A DNA stretch of 64,000 nucleotides from Massilia sp. Root418. Its GTDB lineage: Bacteria > Pseudomonadota > Gammaproteobacteria > Burkholderiales > Burkholderiaceae_D. The position numbers and the translations under genes were made by a program. The stretch lies in NCBI RefSeq assembly GCF_001425265.1, contig NZ_LMEC01000023.1, positions 62,001 through 126,000 on the forward strand, read 5' to 3'. Positions 33,521-43,375 of this stretch are shown piece by piece. The notes under the pieces were generated by a model. It made no database searches and was not told the origin of the DNA. It saw only the letters and a program-made list of their open reading frames with translations. Every line of letters begins with the position of its first letter. Position 1 is the first letter of the stretch.

Positions 33521-33554
33521 TACAATACCCGTTCTTCGGGCGGCAACTATTGTA
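33521..33554. terminator. Nested inverted repeat between hemH and the 28-residue ORF
   Basis: TACAATA at 33521 pairs with TATTGTA at 33548, and inside it CCCG pairs with CGGG across a TTCTT loop. It lies downstream of hemH and overlaps the stop codon of the convergent small gene. It could end either transcript, although no long T tract follows. Confidence 0.45.
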
Positions 33555-33633
33555 GTAATTCGGAGTAGCAGATCCAGGCGACGGCCAGAACGATGTAGGC
33601 CACGATGGACGCTGCGATGAGTGGCAACTTCAT
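33547..33633 (-). CDS. Putative 28-residue single-span membrane microprotein
   Basis: The frame encodes MKLPLIAASIVAYI followed by VLAVAWICYSELLQ: a two-residue polar start, a continuous hydrophobic helix of about 20 residues, and a short polar end. GGGGAG lies 7 bases before the ATG. Size and layout match known bacterial membrane microproteins. It is convergent with hemH and divergent from grpE, whose heat-shock promoter lies about 140 bases away. No homologue is known to me; the hydrophobic reading plus ribosome site are the evidence. Confidence 0.5.
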   Translation of the reverse strand: MKLPLIAASIVAYIVLAVAWICYSELLQ

Positions 33634-33773
33634 GATGCGCTCCCCACGCTGGATGACGGGCGGCGGCGCCGACCTCCATTACATAGTAGCTGCTGCGGTG
33701 CAAAAAAATATCTCTCTTGTGAGTCAGTTTGTAACGGCGTTGTTACACATATTGCAATGCCGCGCGAATAACC

Positions 33774-33801
33774 CTTGAAAAGGTAGGTTATAGCCCCACT
33801 T
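33774..33801 (+). promoter_or_regulatory. Heat-shock (sigma32) promoter of grpE
   Basis: CTTGAAA at 33774-33780 and CCCCACTT at 33794-33801 are separated by 13 bases. This is one base from the RpoH consensus CTTGAAA-N(11-16)-CCCCATNT. It lies 55 bases before the grpE ATG at 33857. Confidence 0.82.
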
Positions 33802-33856
33802 GCTGCCCGTGCCGTCACCAGTAATGTCTAACACTCGATTTGTAGGAGTCTTTCAG

Positions 33857-34402
33857 ATGCAAGATCAGGAAAATCAAGCAGTCCCTAATCCCGAGGCGGA
33901 AGCAGCGCCAGCGCAGCCATCGACTCCCGCCGACGCCGCCGCTCCTACGCTGGAAGAGCAGCTGGCCAGCACCGAAGCCCGCCTGGCTGAGATGCACGAT
34001 GCCTTCATGCGCGCCAAGGCCGACAGCGAAAACATCCGCCGCCGTGCCCAGGAAGACGTTGCCAAAGCCCACAAATTTGCCGTTGAGAGCTTTGCCGAAG
34101 CCATGGTGCCGGTGAAGGACAGCCTGGAAATGGCCCTGAAAGTGGAAGCGCCCACCCTGGAGTCGCTGAAGGAAGGCGTGGAAATGACGCTCAAGCAGCT
34201 TAATTCCGCGTTTGAAAAGAACCGCCTGCTGGAAATCATGCCGGCGCAGGGCGACAAGCTGGACCCGAACAAACACCAGGCCGTGGCCGTTGTTCCTGCC
34301 GAGCAGGAAGCCAACACCGTGGTGTCCGTGCTGCAAAAAGGCTACATGATTGCCGACCGCCTGCTGCGTCCGGCCATCGTGACCGCCGCGCAGGCAAAGT
34401 AA
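33857..34402 (+). CDS. grpE: Nucleotide exchange factor GrpE
   Basis: A 181-residue co-chaperone that releases ADP from DnaK. An acidic, Pro/Ala-rich N-terminus is followed by the long coiled helix ([32 protein letters not shown]). The C-terminal beta domain contains [38 protein letters not shown], the family hallmark. AGGAG precedes the ATG at 33857; a TTG 19 codons earlier lies inside the promoter and is rejected. Confidence 0.95.
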   Translation: MQDQENQAVPNPEAEAAPAQPSTPADAAAPTLEEQLASTEARLAEMHDAFMRAKADSENIRRRAQEDVAKAHKFAVESFAEAMVPVKDSLEMALKVEAPTLESLKEGVEMTLKQLNSAFEKNRLLEIMPAQGDKLDPNKHQAVAVVPAEQEANTVVSVLQKGYMIADRLLRPAIVTAAQAK

Positions 34403-34427
34403 TAGTAAGAGTAGCTCAGCGCAAGCA

Positions 34428-34455
34428 CTTGAAATCACACAGCATTTCCCACATA
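34428..34455 (+). promoter_or_regulatory. Second sigma32-type promoter, upstream of dnaK
   Basis: CTTGAAA at 34428-34434, 13 bases, then CCCACATA at 34448-34455. The -35 part is perfect and the -10 part moderately good. It lies in the 93-base gap between grpE and dnaK, which suggests dnaK can be induced independently of grpE. Confidence 0.6.
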
Positions 34456-34495
34456 TAAGAAGCATCTGAAACTTAGCAAACAAGGAAAATAAATC

Positions 34496-36442
<1,947 letters not shown>

Positions 36443-36484
36443 TCCGCATCCTCCCAAGTCCCCGGCTGCGGCCGCAAGACTGAC

Positions 36485-36526
36485 GCCGAGCCGTGCATCC
36501 CTGCAAAGGGGCCGGCTCGGCTTTTT
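36485..36526 (+). terminator. Intrinsic terminator between dnaK and dnaJ
   Basis: GCCGAGCC at 36485 pairs with GGCTCGGC at 36514, followed by five T. It would set a higher dose of DnaK than DnaJ through partial termination. Confidence 0.85.
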
Positions 36527-36565
36527 CGCATAATCAGTACCAGTACACAGCAAGGTGCCTACGAC

Positions 36566-37693
36566 ATGGCAAAGCGTGATTTTTACGAGATCCTCGGGGT
36601 CGCAAAGAATGCGTCCGAAGACGAAATCAAGAAGTCCTATCGCAAACTGGCGATGAAATACCATCCGGACCGCAATCCGGACAGCAAGGAATCGGAAGAG
36701 AAGTTCAAGGAGGTCAAAGAGGCCTACGAGATGCTGACCAACCCGGAAAAACGCGAAGCGTATGACCGCTACGGTCACGCCGGCGTGGACCCGAACATGG
36801 GCGGCGGCGGCGGCGGTTTCGGCGCGGGCGGCTTCGGCGATGCCTTCGGCGACATCTTCGGCGACATCTTCGGCGGCGGCGGCCGCGGCCGCAGCTCCGG
36901 CCCGCAGGTCTACCGCGGCGCGGACTTGCGCTACAACCTGGAAATCACCCTGGAACAGGCGGCGCACGGTTTCGACACCACGATCCGCGTACCGTCCTGG
37001 GACAAGTGCGACACCTGCCACGGTTCCGGCGCCAAGCCCGGCACCTCGCCGGTGACCTGCTCCACGTGCGGCGGCCACGGCCAGGTACGCATGCAGCAGG
37101 GCTTCTTCAGCATCCAGCAGACCTGCCCGAAATGCCACGGCACCGGCAAGATCATCACCGATCCTTGCTCGCCTTGCGGCGGCGCGGGCCGCATCAAGCG
37201 CAACAAGACGCTGGAAGTGAAGATCCCGGTCGGCATCGACAACGGCATGCGCATCCGCTCGTCCGGCAACGGCGAACCGGGCACCAACGGCGGGCCGCCG
37301 GGCGACTTGTACGTGGAAATCCACATCAAGCAGCACGCGGTGTTCCAGCGCGAAGGCGACGACCTGCATTGCGAAATGCCGATCTCGTTTGCGCGCGCGG
37401 CGCTGGGCGGCGAAATCGAAGTGCCTACGCTGTCGGGCAAGGTGTCCTTCACCATCCCCGAGGGCACCCAGTCGGGCAAGACCTTCCGCCTGAAGGGCAA
37501 GGGCATCAAGGGCGTGCGTTCCGGCTATCCGGGCGACCTGTTCTGCCACGTGGCCGTGGAAACGCCGGTCAAGCTGACCGACAAGCAGAAGGAACTGCTG
37601 CGCGAGTTCGACCGCGCCACCGTGGAAGGCGGTTCCAAGCACAGCCCGCAAAGCAAGACCTGGCGCGACAAGGTGAAGGACTTCTTCGAGTAA
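36566..37693 (+). CDS. dnaJ: Chaperone DnaJ (Hsp40)
   Basis: A 375-residue class I Hsp40. The J domain carries [11 protein letters not shown] with the HPD motif near residue 33. A Gly/Phe-rich linker follows, with [22 protein letters not shown]. Four zinc-binding C-x-x-C-x-G-x-G repeats lie near residues 148-215 ([32 protein letters not shown]). It stimulates DnaK ATPase and binds unfolded clients. The start at 36566 gives the usual [12 protein letters not shown]. Confidence 0.97.
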   Translation: MAKRDFYEILGVAKNASEDEIKKSYRKLAMKYHPDRNPDSKESEEKFKEVKEAYEMLTNPEKREAYDRYGHAGVDPNMGGGGGGFGAGGFGDAFGDIFGDIFGGGGRGRSSGPQVYRGADLRYNLEITLEQAAHGFDTTIRVPSWDKCDTCHGSGAKPGTSPVTCSTCGGHGQVRMQQGFFSIQQTCPKCHGTGKIITDPCSPCGGAGRIKRNKTLEVKIPVGIDNGMRIRSSGNGEPGTNGGPPGDLYVEIHIKQHAVFQREGDDLHCEMPISFARAALGGEIEVPTLSGKVSFTIPEGTQSGKTFRLKGKGIKGVRSGYPGDLFCHVAVETPVKLTDKQKELLREFDRATVEGGSKHSPQSKTWRDKVKDFFE

Positions 37694-37776
37694 GCTGGCG
37701 ATAAGTTTGCCATACGCATCATTGTCCCAGACAGATGATGCGTCGCACCAAATCAGGTAACATAGCGTTATTCCCG

Positions 37777-37810
37777 GACCGCCCCTTGCCAACCCGGCAA
37801 ACGGGCGGTC
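37777..37810 (+). terminator. Hairpin downstream of dnaJ
   Basis: GACCGCCC at 37777 pairs with GGGCGGTC at 37803, with an inner TTGCC/GGCAA pair. The stem is strong but is followed only by TTCG, so it is either a weak terminator of dnaJ or part of the leader of the next gene, whose ATG is 21 bases away. Confidence 0.55.
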
Positions 37811-37831
37811 TTCGCACGTTTGAGAGGACAT

Positions 37832-38506
37832 ATGAGCGAACAAAACGTAAGCAATTCGTCGTTGGCAGACCTGCTGGTCAACAACCGCGCCTGGGCCGAC
37901 TCCATGGTCCAGCGCGACCCGGAATTCTTCAAGCGCCTGGAGCAGCAAGCCTCGCCCGAGTACCTGTGGATAGGCTGTTCCGACAGCCGCGTTCCGGCGA
38001 ATGAGCTGCTGGGCCTGGCCCCTGGCGACGTGTTCGTTCACCGCAACATCGCCAACGTGGTGGTGCACTCCGACCTGAACTGCCTGTCGGTGCTGCAATT
38101 TGCCATCGAAGTGCTGAAAGTGAAGCACGTCATCGTGGTGGGCCACTACGGCTGCAAGGGCGTGCACGCGGCCATGACCGGCACCCGCGTCGGCCTGGTC
38201 GACAACTGGCTGCGCCATGTGAATGACGTGGCACAAAAGCACGAGCGCTACCTGGGCGACGTGCTGCCGTCGCGCGAACGCGCCGAGCGCCTGTGCGAAC
38301 TGAACGTGGTGGAGCAGGTGGTCAACGTCTGCCAGACCACCATTGTGCAGGACGCCTGGGACCGCGGCCAGCAACTGACCGTGCACGGCTGGGTCTACGG
38401 ACTGAAGGACGGCCATCTGCACGACTTGGATATGACCGTCAGCGCCGGCCACGAACTAGCCGCCCGCCTCGAAGGCCGCCTCGGCAAATACGCCGCCATG
38501 TCCTGA
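37832..38506 (+). CDS. can: Beta-class carbonic anhydrase
   Basis: A 224-residue enzyme that interconverts CO2 and bicarbonate. Zinc ligands appear as Cys and Asp in WIGCSDSRVPANE (near residues 43-55) and as His and Cys in VVGHYGCKGV (near 99-108). These are the standard beta-class signatures. GAGAGGA precedes the ATG at 37832. The gene follows dnaJ, a linkage seen in relatives. Confidence 0.93.
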   Translation: MSEQNVSNSSLADLLVNNRAWADSMVQRDPEFFKRLEQQASPEYLWIGCSDSRVPANELLGLAPGDVFVHRNIANVVVHSDLNCLSVLQFAIEVLKVKHVIVVGHYGCKGVHAAMTGTRVGLVDNWLRHVNDVAQKHERYLGDVLPSRERAERLCELNVVEQVVNVCQTTIVQDAWDRGQQLTVHGWVYGLKDGHLHDLDMTVSAGHELAARLEGRLGKYAAMS

Positions 38507-38519
38507 CAACCGTAGGACC

Positions 38520-38554
38520 GTAGGGCGGGTTAGCGCCTCGGCGCGTAACCCGCC
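38520..38554. repeat. REP-like palindrome, copy 1
   Basis: GTAGGGCGGGTTA and TAACCCGCC form inverted arms around a short variable centre. Two more copies lie at 59363-59394 and 62230-62261. A shorter ACCCGCCACGCTC direct repeat follows this copy. Similar GGCGGGTTA palindromes are widespread in intergenic DNA of proteobacteria. Confidence 0.75.
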
Positions 38555-38629
38555 ACGCTCACCCGCCACGCTCAGCACTGACCCGCCCTTGACCCGCCAA
38601 TATTCCGCGCTTCCGCCCAGCCTGCGATA

Positions 38630-38649
38630 TACTGTTTATACATACAGTA
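38630..38649. promoter_or_regulatory. LexA (SOS) box upstream of the DNA-repair radical SAM gene
   Basis: TACTGTTTATACATACAGTA matches CTGT-N8-ACAG with symmetric TA flanks, like the box at 27810. It ends 12 bases before the ATG at 38662, a position that would block transcription when LexA is bound. Confidence 0.85.
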
Positions 38650-38661
38650 TAGAGGCAGCAA

Positions 38662-39903
38662 ATGGAGCTCACCGACAAGCTTGAAATCCTGGCCGACGCC
38701 GCGAAGTACGACGCTTCCTGCGCCAGCAGCGGCGCCCCCAAGCGCAACTCCATCGGCAAGGACGGGCTGGGCGCCAGCACCGGCATGGGCATCTGCCACA
38801 GCTACACGCCGGACGGCCGCTGTGTCTCCCTGCTGAAAATCCTGCTCACCAACTTCTGCATCTACGACTGCCAGTACTGCGTCAACCGCCGCACCTCCAA
38901 CGTGCCGCGCGCCCGCTTCACGGTGCAGGAAGTGGTCAAGCTCACGGTCGACTTCTACCTGCGCAATTACATCGACGGCCTGTTCCTGAGCAGCGGCATC
39001 ATCCAGTCCGCCGACTACACCATGGAGCAGCTGGTGGCCATCGCCCGCGAACTGCGCGAAACGCACCAATTCCGCGGCTACATCCACCTGAAAACCATCC
39101 CCGACGCCGACCCCGCGCTGATTGCCGCCGCCGGCCTGTACGCGGACCGGCTCAGCGTCAACATCGAACTGCCCTCGCAGGACAGCATCACCCGCCTGGC
39201 GCCTGAAAAGAACGTGCACACCATCAAGCTGGCCATGGGCGCCATCCGCCTGCGGCTCGATGAAAAGGCCGAAGAACCCAAAGCGCCCGCCTTCGCGCCG
39301 GCAGGCCAGAGCACGCAGATGATCGTGGGCGCCGACGCCAGCGACGACAGGCACATCCTCGGCACCGCCGAAACGCTGTACGGCAGCTACAAGCTCAAGC
39401 GCGTGTACTACTCCGCCTTCAGCCCCATCCCGGACAGCCCGAAAAGCGTGCCGCTGGCGCCGCCGCCCATGCAGCGCGAACACCGTTTGTACCAGGCCGA
39501 CTTCCTGCTGCGCAGCTACGGCTTCCAGGTCAGCGAACTGCTGCCCGGCGATGGCACGCAACCGAGCAACCTGGCGCTCGACATCGACCCCAAGCTGGCC
39601 TGGGCCCTGGCCAACCGCGAACATTTCCCGATGGACCTGAACCGCGCCGACGTCGGCATGATCGCGCGCGTGCCCGGCATCGGCCTGCGCAATGCGCAGC
39701 GCATCGTGGAGCTGCGGCGCTTGCGGCGCGTGCGCTATGCGGACCTGTCGCGCCTGCGCTGCAGCATGAAAAAGATCGCGCCCTTCATCATCGTTGCCGA
39801 CTACGTGCCCGCGCGCGACACCACCCCGTCGGAAACGCTGCGCCGCGCCATGGCCGAGTCGCCGCAGCAGATGAACCTGTGGCCGGAGCTGCAGGCGGCG
39901 TAA
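38662..39903 (+). CDS. Putative DNA modification/repair radical SAM protein
   Basis: A 413-residue radical SAM protein of the family found next to UdgX genes. The cluster Cys are in CIYDCQYCVNRR near residues 67-78. A helix-hairpin-helix DNA-binding motif, VPGIGLRNAQRIVELRRLRRVRYADLSRL, lies near the C-terminus. The family is predicted to repair or modify DNA, by analogy with spore photoproduct lyase, but the reaction is not established. GAGG precedes the ATG. It overlaps the downstream gene as TAATG, and a LexA box precedes it, supporting a damage-induced two-gene operon. Confidence 0.88.
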   Translation: MELTDKLEILADAAKYDASCASSGAPKRNSIGKDGLGASTGMGICHSYTPDGRCVSLLKILLTNFCIYDCQYCVNRRTSNVPRARFTVQEVVKLTVDFYLRNYIDGLFLSSGIIQSADYTMEQLVAIARELRETHQFRGYIHLKTIPDADPALIAAAGLYADRLSVNIELPSQDSITRLAPEKNVHTIKLAMGAIRLRLDEKAEEPKAPAFAPAGQSTQMIVGADASDDRHILGTAETLYGSYKLKRVYYSAFSPIPDSPKSVPLAPPPMQREHRLYQADFLLRSYGFQVSELLPGDGTQPSNLALDIDPKLAWALANREHFPMDLNRADVGMIARVPGIGLRNAQRIVELRRLRRVRYADLSRLRCSMKKIAPFIIVADYVPARDTTPSETLRRAMAESPQQMNLWPELQAA

Positions 39904-41399
39904 TGGCCGGCTTCATGCAACCCATTGCCGTGGCCGGTTTCGACGACTGGCGCGCAGCGGCGCGCGAGCTGATCGTGCGCCGCGTGCCGCCTGAATCCGT
40001 ACAATGGACGGCACCTGGAGGCGGCGGCGACTTGTTCGGCGCCGTGGCCGGCCCGGCTCCCGCGCCCGGTGCTGCCGATCAGCCCGCTGCGTCAGTGAAC
40101 CAGGGCGCAGCTTGCGTGGCCGCCGCCTCGGTTAGCGCAGCGCCTGCGCTGCCTGCGCCGCGCGTTCCGCGCGAGCTGATGGACCTGCTGCAGCGGGCTG
40201 CCTGCTACCGCGCGGACGACCGCTGGGCCTTCCTGTACAAAATCCTGTGGCGCTGGCAGCAAGGCCAGCGGGAGGTGATGTCGATGGCAGATGAAGACGG
40301 CAGCCGCTTGCACGGCATGGCCCGCGCCGTGCGCCGCGAAGAACACGACATGCATGCCTACCTGCGCTTCCGCGAGCGCCCCGCAGGCGAGGGCGAGCCG
40401 CGTTTCGTGGCCTGGTTCGAGCCCGCGCACGATGTGCTGCCGCAGGTGGCGCGCCACTTCGCGGAGCGCATGGGCCGCACCACCTGGCTGATCGCCACAC
40501 CGGACGCCACCGTGCTGTGGGACGGCGCGGCCCTGCACACCACCGGCCCGCTGGCGCACGGCGCCGCCGACATCGAAGACGAAGGCGAAGCGCTGTGGCT
40601 CACGTATTACCGCAGCATCTTCAATCCCGCCCGCCTGAATCCGGACGTGATGCACAGCCATGTGCGTTCGCGCTTCTGGAAAAACATGCCGGAAGGTGCG
40701 CTGGTGCCGGACATGGTGTCGCAAGCCGCCGCCGGCGCGCGCCGTGTGGGCCAGGCCAGCGCGGTCGGCCGGCGCAGCGGCACCACCATTCCCATCGCTG
40801 CCGAGAAAGCGCAGCCCGAACGCCAGCAGCCGCACACGCTGGATGAATGCCGCCGCTGCGAGCTATGGGAGCACGCCACGCAGGCCGTGCCGGGCGAGGG
40901 CGCGAAGAAAGCGCGCATCATGCTGGTGGGCGAGCAGCCCGGCGACCAGGAAGACTTGCAGGGCCACCCCTTCGTCGGCCCGGCCGGCACGCTGCTCGAC
41001 CGTGCGCTGGCGCAAGCCGGCATCGAGCGCAGCAAAGTCTACGTCACCAACGCCGTGAAGCACTTCAAATGGGAACCGCGCGGCAAGCGCCGCCTGCACA
41101 AGACGCCCGCGCAAAAAGAGATCCTGGCCTGCCATTACTGGCTGGAAGGCGAGCTGGAACACGTCGCCCCGCAAGTGGTGGTTGCGCTGGGCAGTACGGC
41201 CCTGAAAGCCGTCCTGGAAGACAGCCACGCCGCGCTGAAAGACTACATGGACCAGCCGGTGCAGCACGCCGGCCGCTGGGTGGTCGCCACCTATCACCCG
41301 GCCTACGTGCTGCGCGTCCCCGGCGCCGACGAAAAAGCACGCGCCCTCGCCGCCATGGTCGCCGCGCTGCGCGCAGCGGCGAAAATCGCATATGAATAG
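39903..41399 (+). CDS. DUF4130-UdgX fusion: uracil-DNA-binding repair protein
   Basis: A 498-residue fusion. The first 260 or so residues are the DUF4130 region that often accompanies the radical SAM partner (MHAYLRFRERPAGEGEPRFVAWFEP, then TYYRSIFNPARLNPDVMHSH). The last 190 are a UdgX-type uracil-DNA glycosylase. [4Fe-4S] Cys start in CRRCELWEHATQAVPGEG, motif A is GEQPGDQEDLQGHPFVGPAG, and the UdgX loop is KRRLH. The final motif is HPAYVLR. UdgX proteins form a covalent bond with DNA at uracil through the loop His. The ATG at 39903 overlaps the upstream stop, so it is chosen over an upstream GTG. Confidence 0.88.
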   Translation: MAGFMQPIAVAGFDDWRAAARELIVRRVPPESVQWTAPGGGGDLFGAVAGPAPAPGAADQPAASVNQGAACVAAASVSAAPALPAPRVPRELMDLLQRAACYRADDRWAFLYKILWRWQQGQREVMSMADEDGSRLHGMARAVRREEHDMHAYLRFRERPAGEGEPRFVAWFEPAHDVLPQVARHFAERMGRTTWLIATPDATVLWDGAALHTTGPLAHGAADIEDEGEALWLTYYRSIFNPARLNPDVMHSHVRSRFWKNMPEGALVPDMVSQAAAGARRVGQASAVGRRSGTTIPIAAEKAQPERQQPHTLDECRRCELWEHATQAVPGEGAKKARIMLVGEQPGDQEDLQGHPFVGPAGTLLDRALAQAGIERSKVYVTNAVKHFKWEPRGKRRLHKTPAQKEILACHYWLEGELEHVAPQVVVALGSTALKAVLEDSHAALKDYMDQPVQHAGRWVVATYHPAYVLRVPGADEKARALAAMVAALRAAAKIAYE

Positions 41400-41471
41400 C
41401 CGATAAGCTTCGTTTTCTTCATGAAGGGAGCGGCATAGACTGGGGGCATATTCAACGCAAGGACCAGTCCC

Positions 41472-42347
41472 ATGTCTGCCGTTCTCCATCCTGTCCAGAG
41501 TTTCGATATCAAGGTGTTCGATGCCCCGCTCGGTGCGGAGGTGACGGACCTGGACCTGTCGCAGCCGCTCGGCAACCGTGAATTCCAGCGCCTGCATCGC
41601 GCCCACCTGGACCACCACGTGCTTGTGTTCCGCGACCAGCGCATCACGCCGCAGCAGCAGGTGGAATTCAGCCGCCGCTTCGGCCCGCTGCAGATCCACG
41701 TGCTGCGCAATTTCCAGCTGGCCGAGGCGCCCGAGGTGCTGGTCATTTCCAACATCATCGAGAACGGCCAGCCCACGGGGCTGGGCGACGCCGGCCACTT
41801 CTGGCACTCGGACCTGTCTTACAAGGAGAAGCCCAGCCTGGGTTCCATGCTGCACGCGCAGGAGCTGCCCGAGGAGGGCGGCGACACGCTGTTCGCCAAT
41901 ATGCACCTGGCTTACGAAACGCTGCCGGTGGCGCTGCGCCGCGCGGTGCAGGGCCTGCGCGCGGAGCACAGCTATCTGGCGCAGTACGAGGAACTGCGCC
42001 GCCGCAACCCCTTCCGCCCGCCGCTGACGCAGGAGCAGATCGAGGAAGTGAAGCCGGTGCTGCAGCCGGTGGTGCGCGTGCATCCGGAGACGGGCCGCCG
42101 CGCGCTGTTCGTCAGCGAGCATTTCACCACGCGCATCGCCGGCCTGCCGGAGGACGAGAGCAAGGCCCTGCTGGCGGAACTGTTTGCGCACAGCGTCAAG
42201 CCCGAACACATCTACCGCCACCAGTGGCGCCCGCACGACATGGTGTTCTGGGACAACCGCTCGCTGATGCATCTGGCGGCGGGCTGTCCGCCCCACATGC
42301 GCCGCAAGCTGTACCGCACCACCATCGAGGGCGACGTCCCGTTCTGA
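41472..42347 (+). CDS. TauD/TfdA-family alpha-ketoglutarate-dependent dioxygenase
   Basis: A 291-residue Fe(II)/2-oxoglutarate dioxygenase. Iron ligands are visible as His and Asp in GHFWHSDLSYKEKPS and as His in NRSLMHLAAG. A conserved Arg for 2-oxoglutarate lies in RRKLYRTTIEGD. The family cleaves taurine, other sulfonates or aryloxyalkanoates. A sulfonate-type ABC transporter follows directly (17-base gap), which favours an organosulfonate substrate, though the sequence cannot name it. Confidence 0.88.
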   Translation: MSAVLHPVQSFDIKVFDAPLGAEVTDLDLSQPLGNREFQRLHRAHLDHHVLVFRDQRITPQQQVEFSRRFGPLQIHVLRNFQLAEAPEVLVISNIIENGQPTGLGDAGHFWHSDLSYKEKPSLGSMLHAQELPEEGGDTLFANMHLAYETLPVALRRAVQGLRAEHSYLAQYEELRRRNPFRPPLTQEQIEEVKPVLQPVVRVHPETGRRALFVSEHFTTRIAGLPEDESKALLAELFAHSVKPEHIYRHQWRPHDMVFWDNRSLMHLAAGCPPHMRRKLYRTTIEGDVPF

Positions 42348-42364
42348 CTACACCTGGAGCAAGC

Positions 42365-43369
42365 ATGAGTAAATTGAAGTTCATCGCCGCCGCCGTTGCG
42401 GCCGTGGCCCTGGGCCTGAGCACACAGGCGCAGGCCGAAGGGCGCATCCGCATCGCCGAGCAGTACGGCGTCACCTACCTGCTGCTGAACATCGCGCAGG
42501 ACCAGAAGCTGATCGAGAAGCACGGCAAGCAGCAGGGCATTGATATCGCCGTCGAACGCACGCAGCTTTCGGGCGGTGCGGCCATCAACGACGCGCTGCT
42601 GTCCGGCAGCATCGATATCGCCAGCGCGGGAGTCGGCCCGCTGCTGACGATATGGGACCGCACCAACGGCAAGCAGAACGTGCGCGGCGTGGCCTCGCTG
42701 GGCAACTTCCCCTACTACCTGGTCAGCAACAACCCCAAGGTGAAGACCATTGCCGACTTTACCGAGAAGGACCGCATCGGGCTGCCGGCTGCGGGCGTGT
42801 CGGTGCAGTCGCGCATATTGCAAATGGCGGTGGCCAGGCAGTGGGGCGACAAGGAGTTCAACCGCCTGGACAAGCTGACGCAAACGCTGCCGCATCCGGA
42901 CGCCGCAGCGGCCGTTATCGCGGGCGGCACGGAGATCAACGCGCACTTCGGCAATTCCCCTTACCAGGAGCAGGAGCTGGCGCAGAATCCGAACGCGCGC
43001 ATTGTGCTGAATTCCTATGACGTGCTGGGCGGGCCGAGTTCGTCCACGGTGCTGTACGCCACGGAGAAATACCGCAACGAGAATCCCAAGACCTACCGCG
43101 CCTTCACGGCCGCGCTGGCGGAAGCGGCGCAGTTTGCCAGCGCGAATCCGGAAGGGGCGGCGGATGCGTATCTGCGCGTGAGCAAGAGCAAGGTGGACCG
43201 GGCCCTGCTCCTGAAGATCATCAAGAATCCGCAGGTGCAGTTCAAGGTGGCGCCGCAGAACACGTATGGGCTGGCGCAGTTCCTGCACCGGGTGGGCGTG
43301 CTGAAGAACCAGCCCACCAGCTGGCGCGACTACTTCTTTGAAGATCCGGCCATCGGCCAGGGCGGGTAG
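42365..43369 (+). CDS. ABC transporter substrate-binding protein, sulfonate/nitrate type
   Basis: A 334-residue periplasmic binding protein with signal KFIAAAVAAVALGLSTQAQA. The mature protein resembles SsuA/TauA-type proteins: IRIAEQYGVTYLLLNIAQDQKLIEKHG, and SVQSRILQMAVARQWG later. It lies between the dioxygenase and the ATPase gene of the same operon. The ligand is probably an alkylsulfonate; this follows from context and family only. Confidence 0.85.
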   Translation: MSKLKFIAAAVAAVALGLSTQAQAEGRIRIAEQYGVTYLLLNIAQDQKLIEKHGKQQGIDIAVERTQLSGGAAINDALLSGSIDIASAGVGPLLTIWDRTNGKQNVRGVASLGNFPYYLVSNNPKVKTIADFTEKDRIGLPAAGVSVQSRILQMAVARQWGDKEFNRLDKLTQTLPHPDAAAAVIAGGTEINAHFGNSPYQEQELAQNPNARIVLNSYDVLGGPSSSTVLYATEKYRNENPKTYRAFTAALAEAAQFASANPEGAADAYLRVSKSKVDRALLLKIIKNPQVQFKVAPQNTYGLAQFLHRVGVLKNQPTSWRDYFFEDPAIGQGG

Positions 43370-43375
43370 GCGGAC

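Noticed and set aside
33457-34495. CIRCE element for HrcA control of grpE or dnaK
   Set aside because: No TTAGCACTC-N9-GAGTGCTAA-like repeat was found in either gap.
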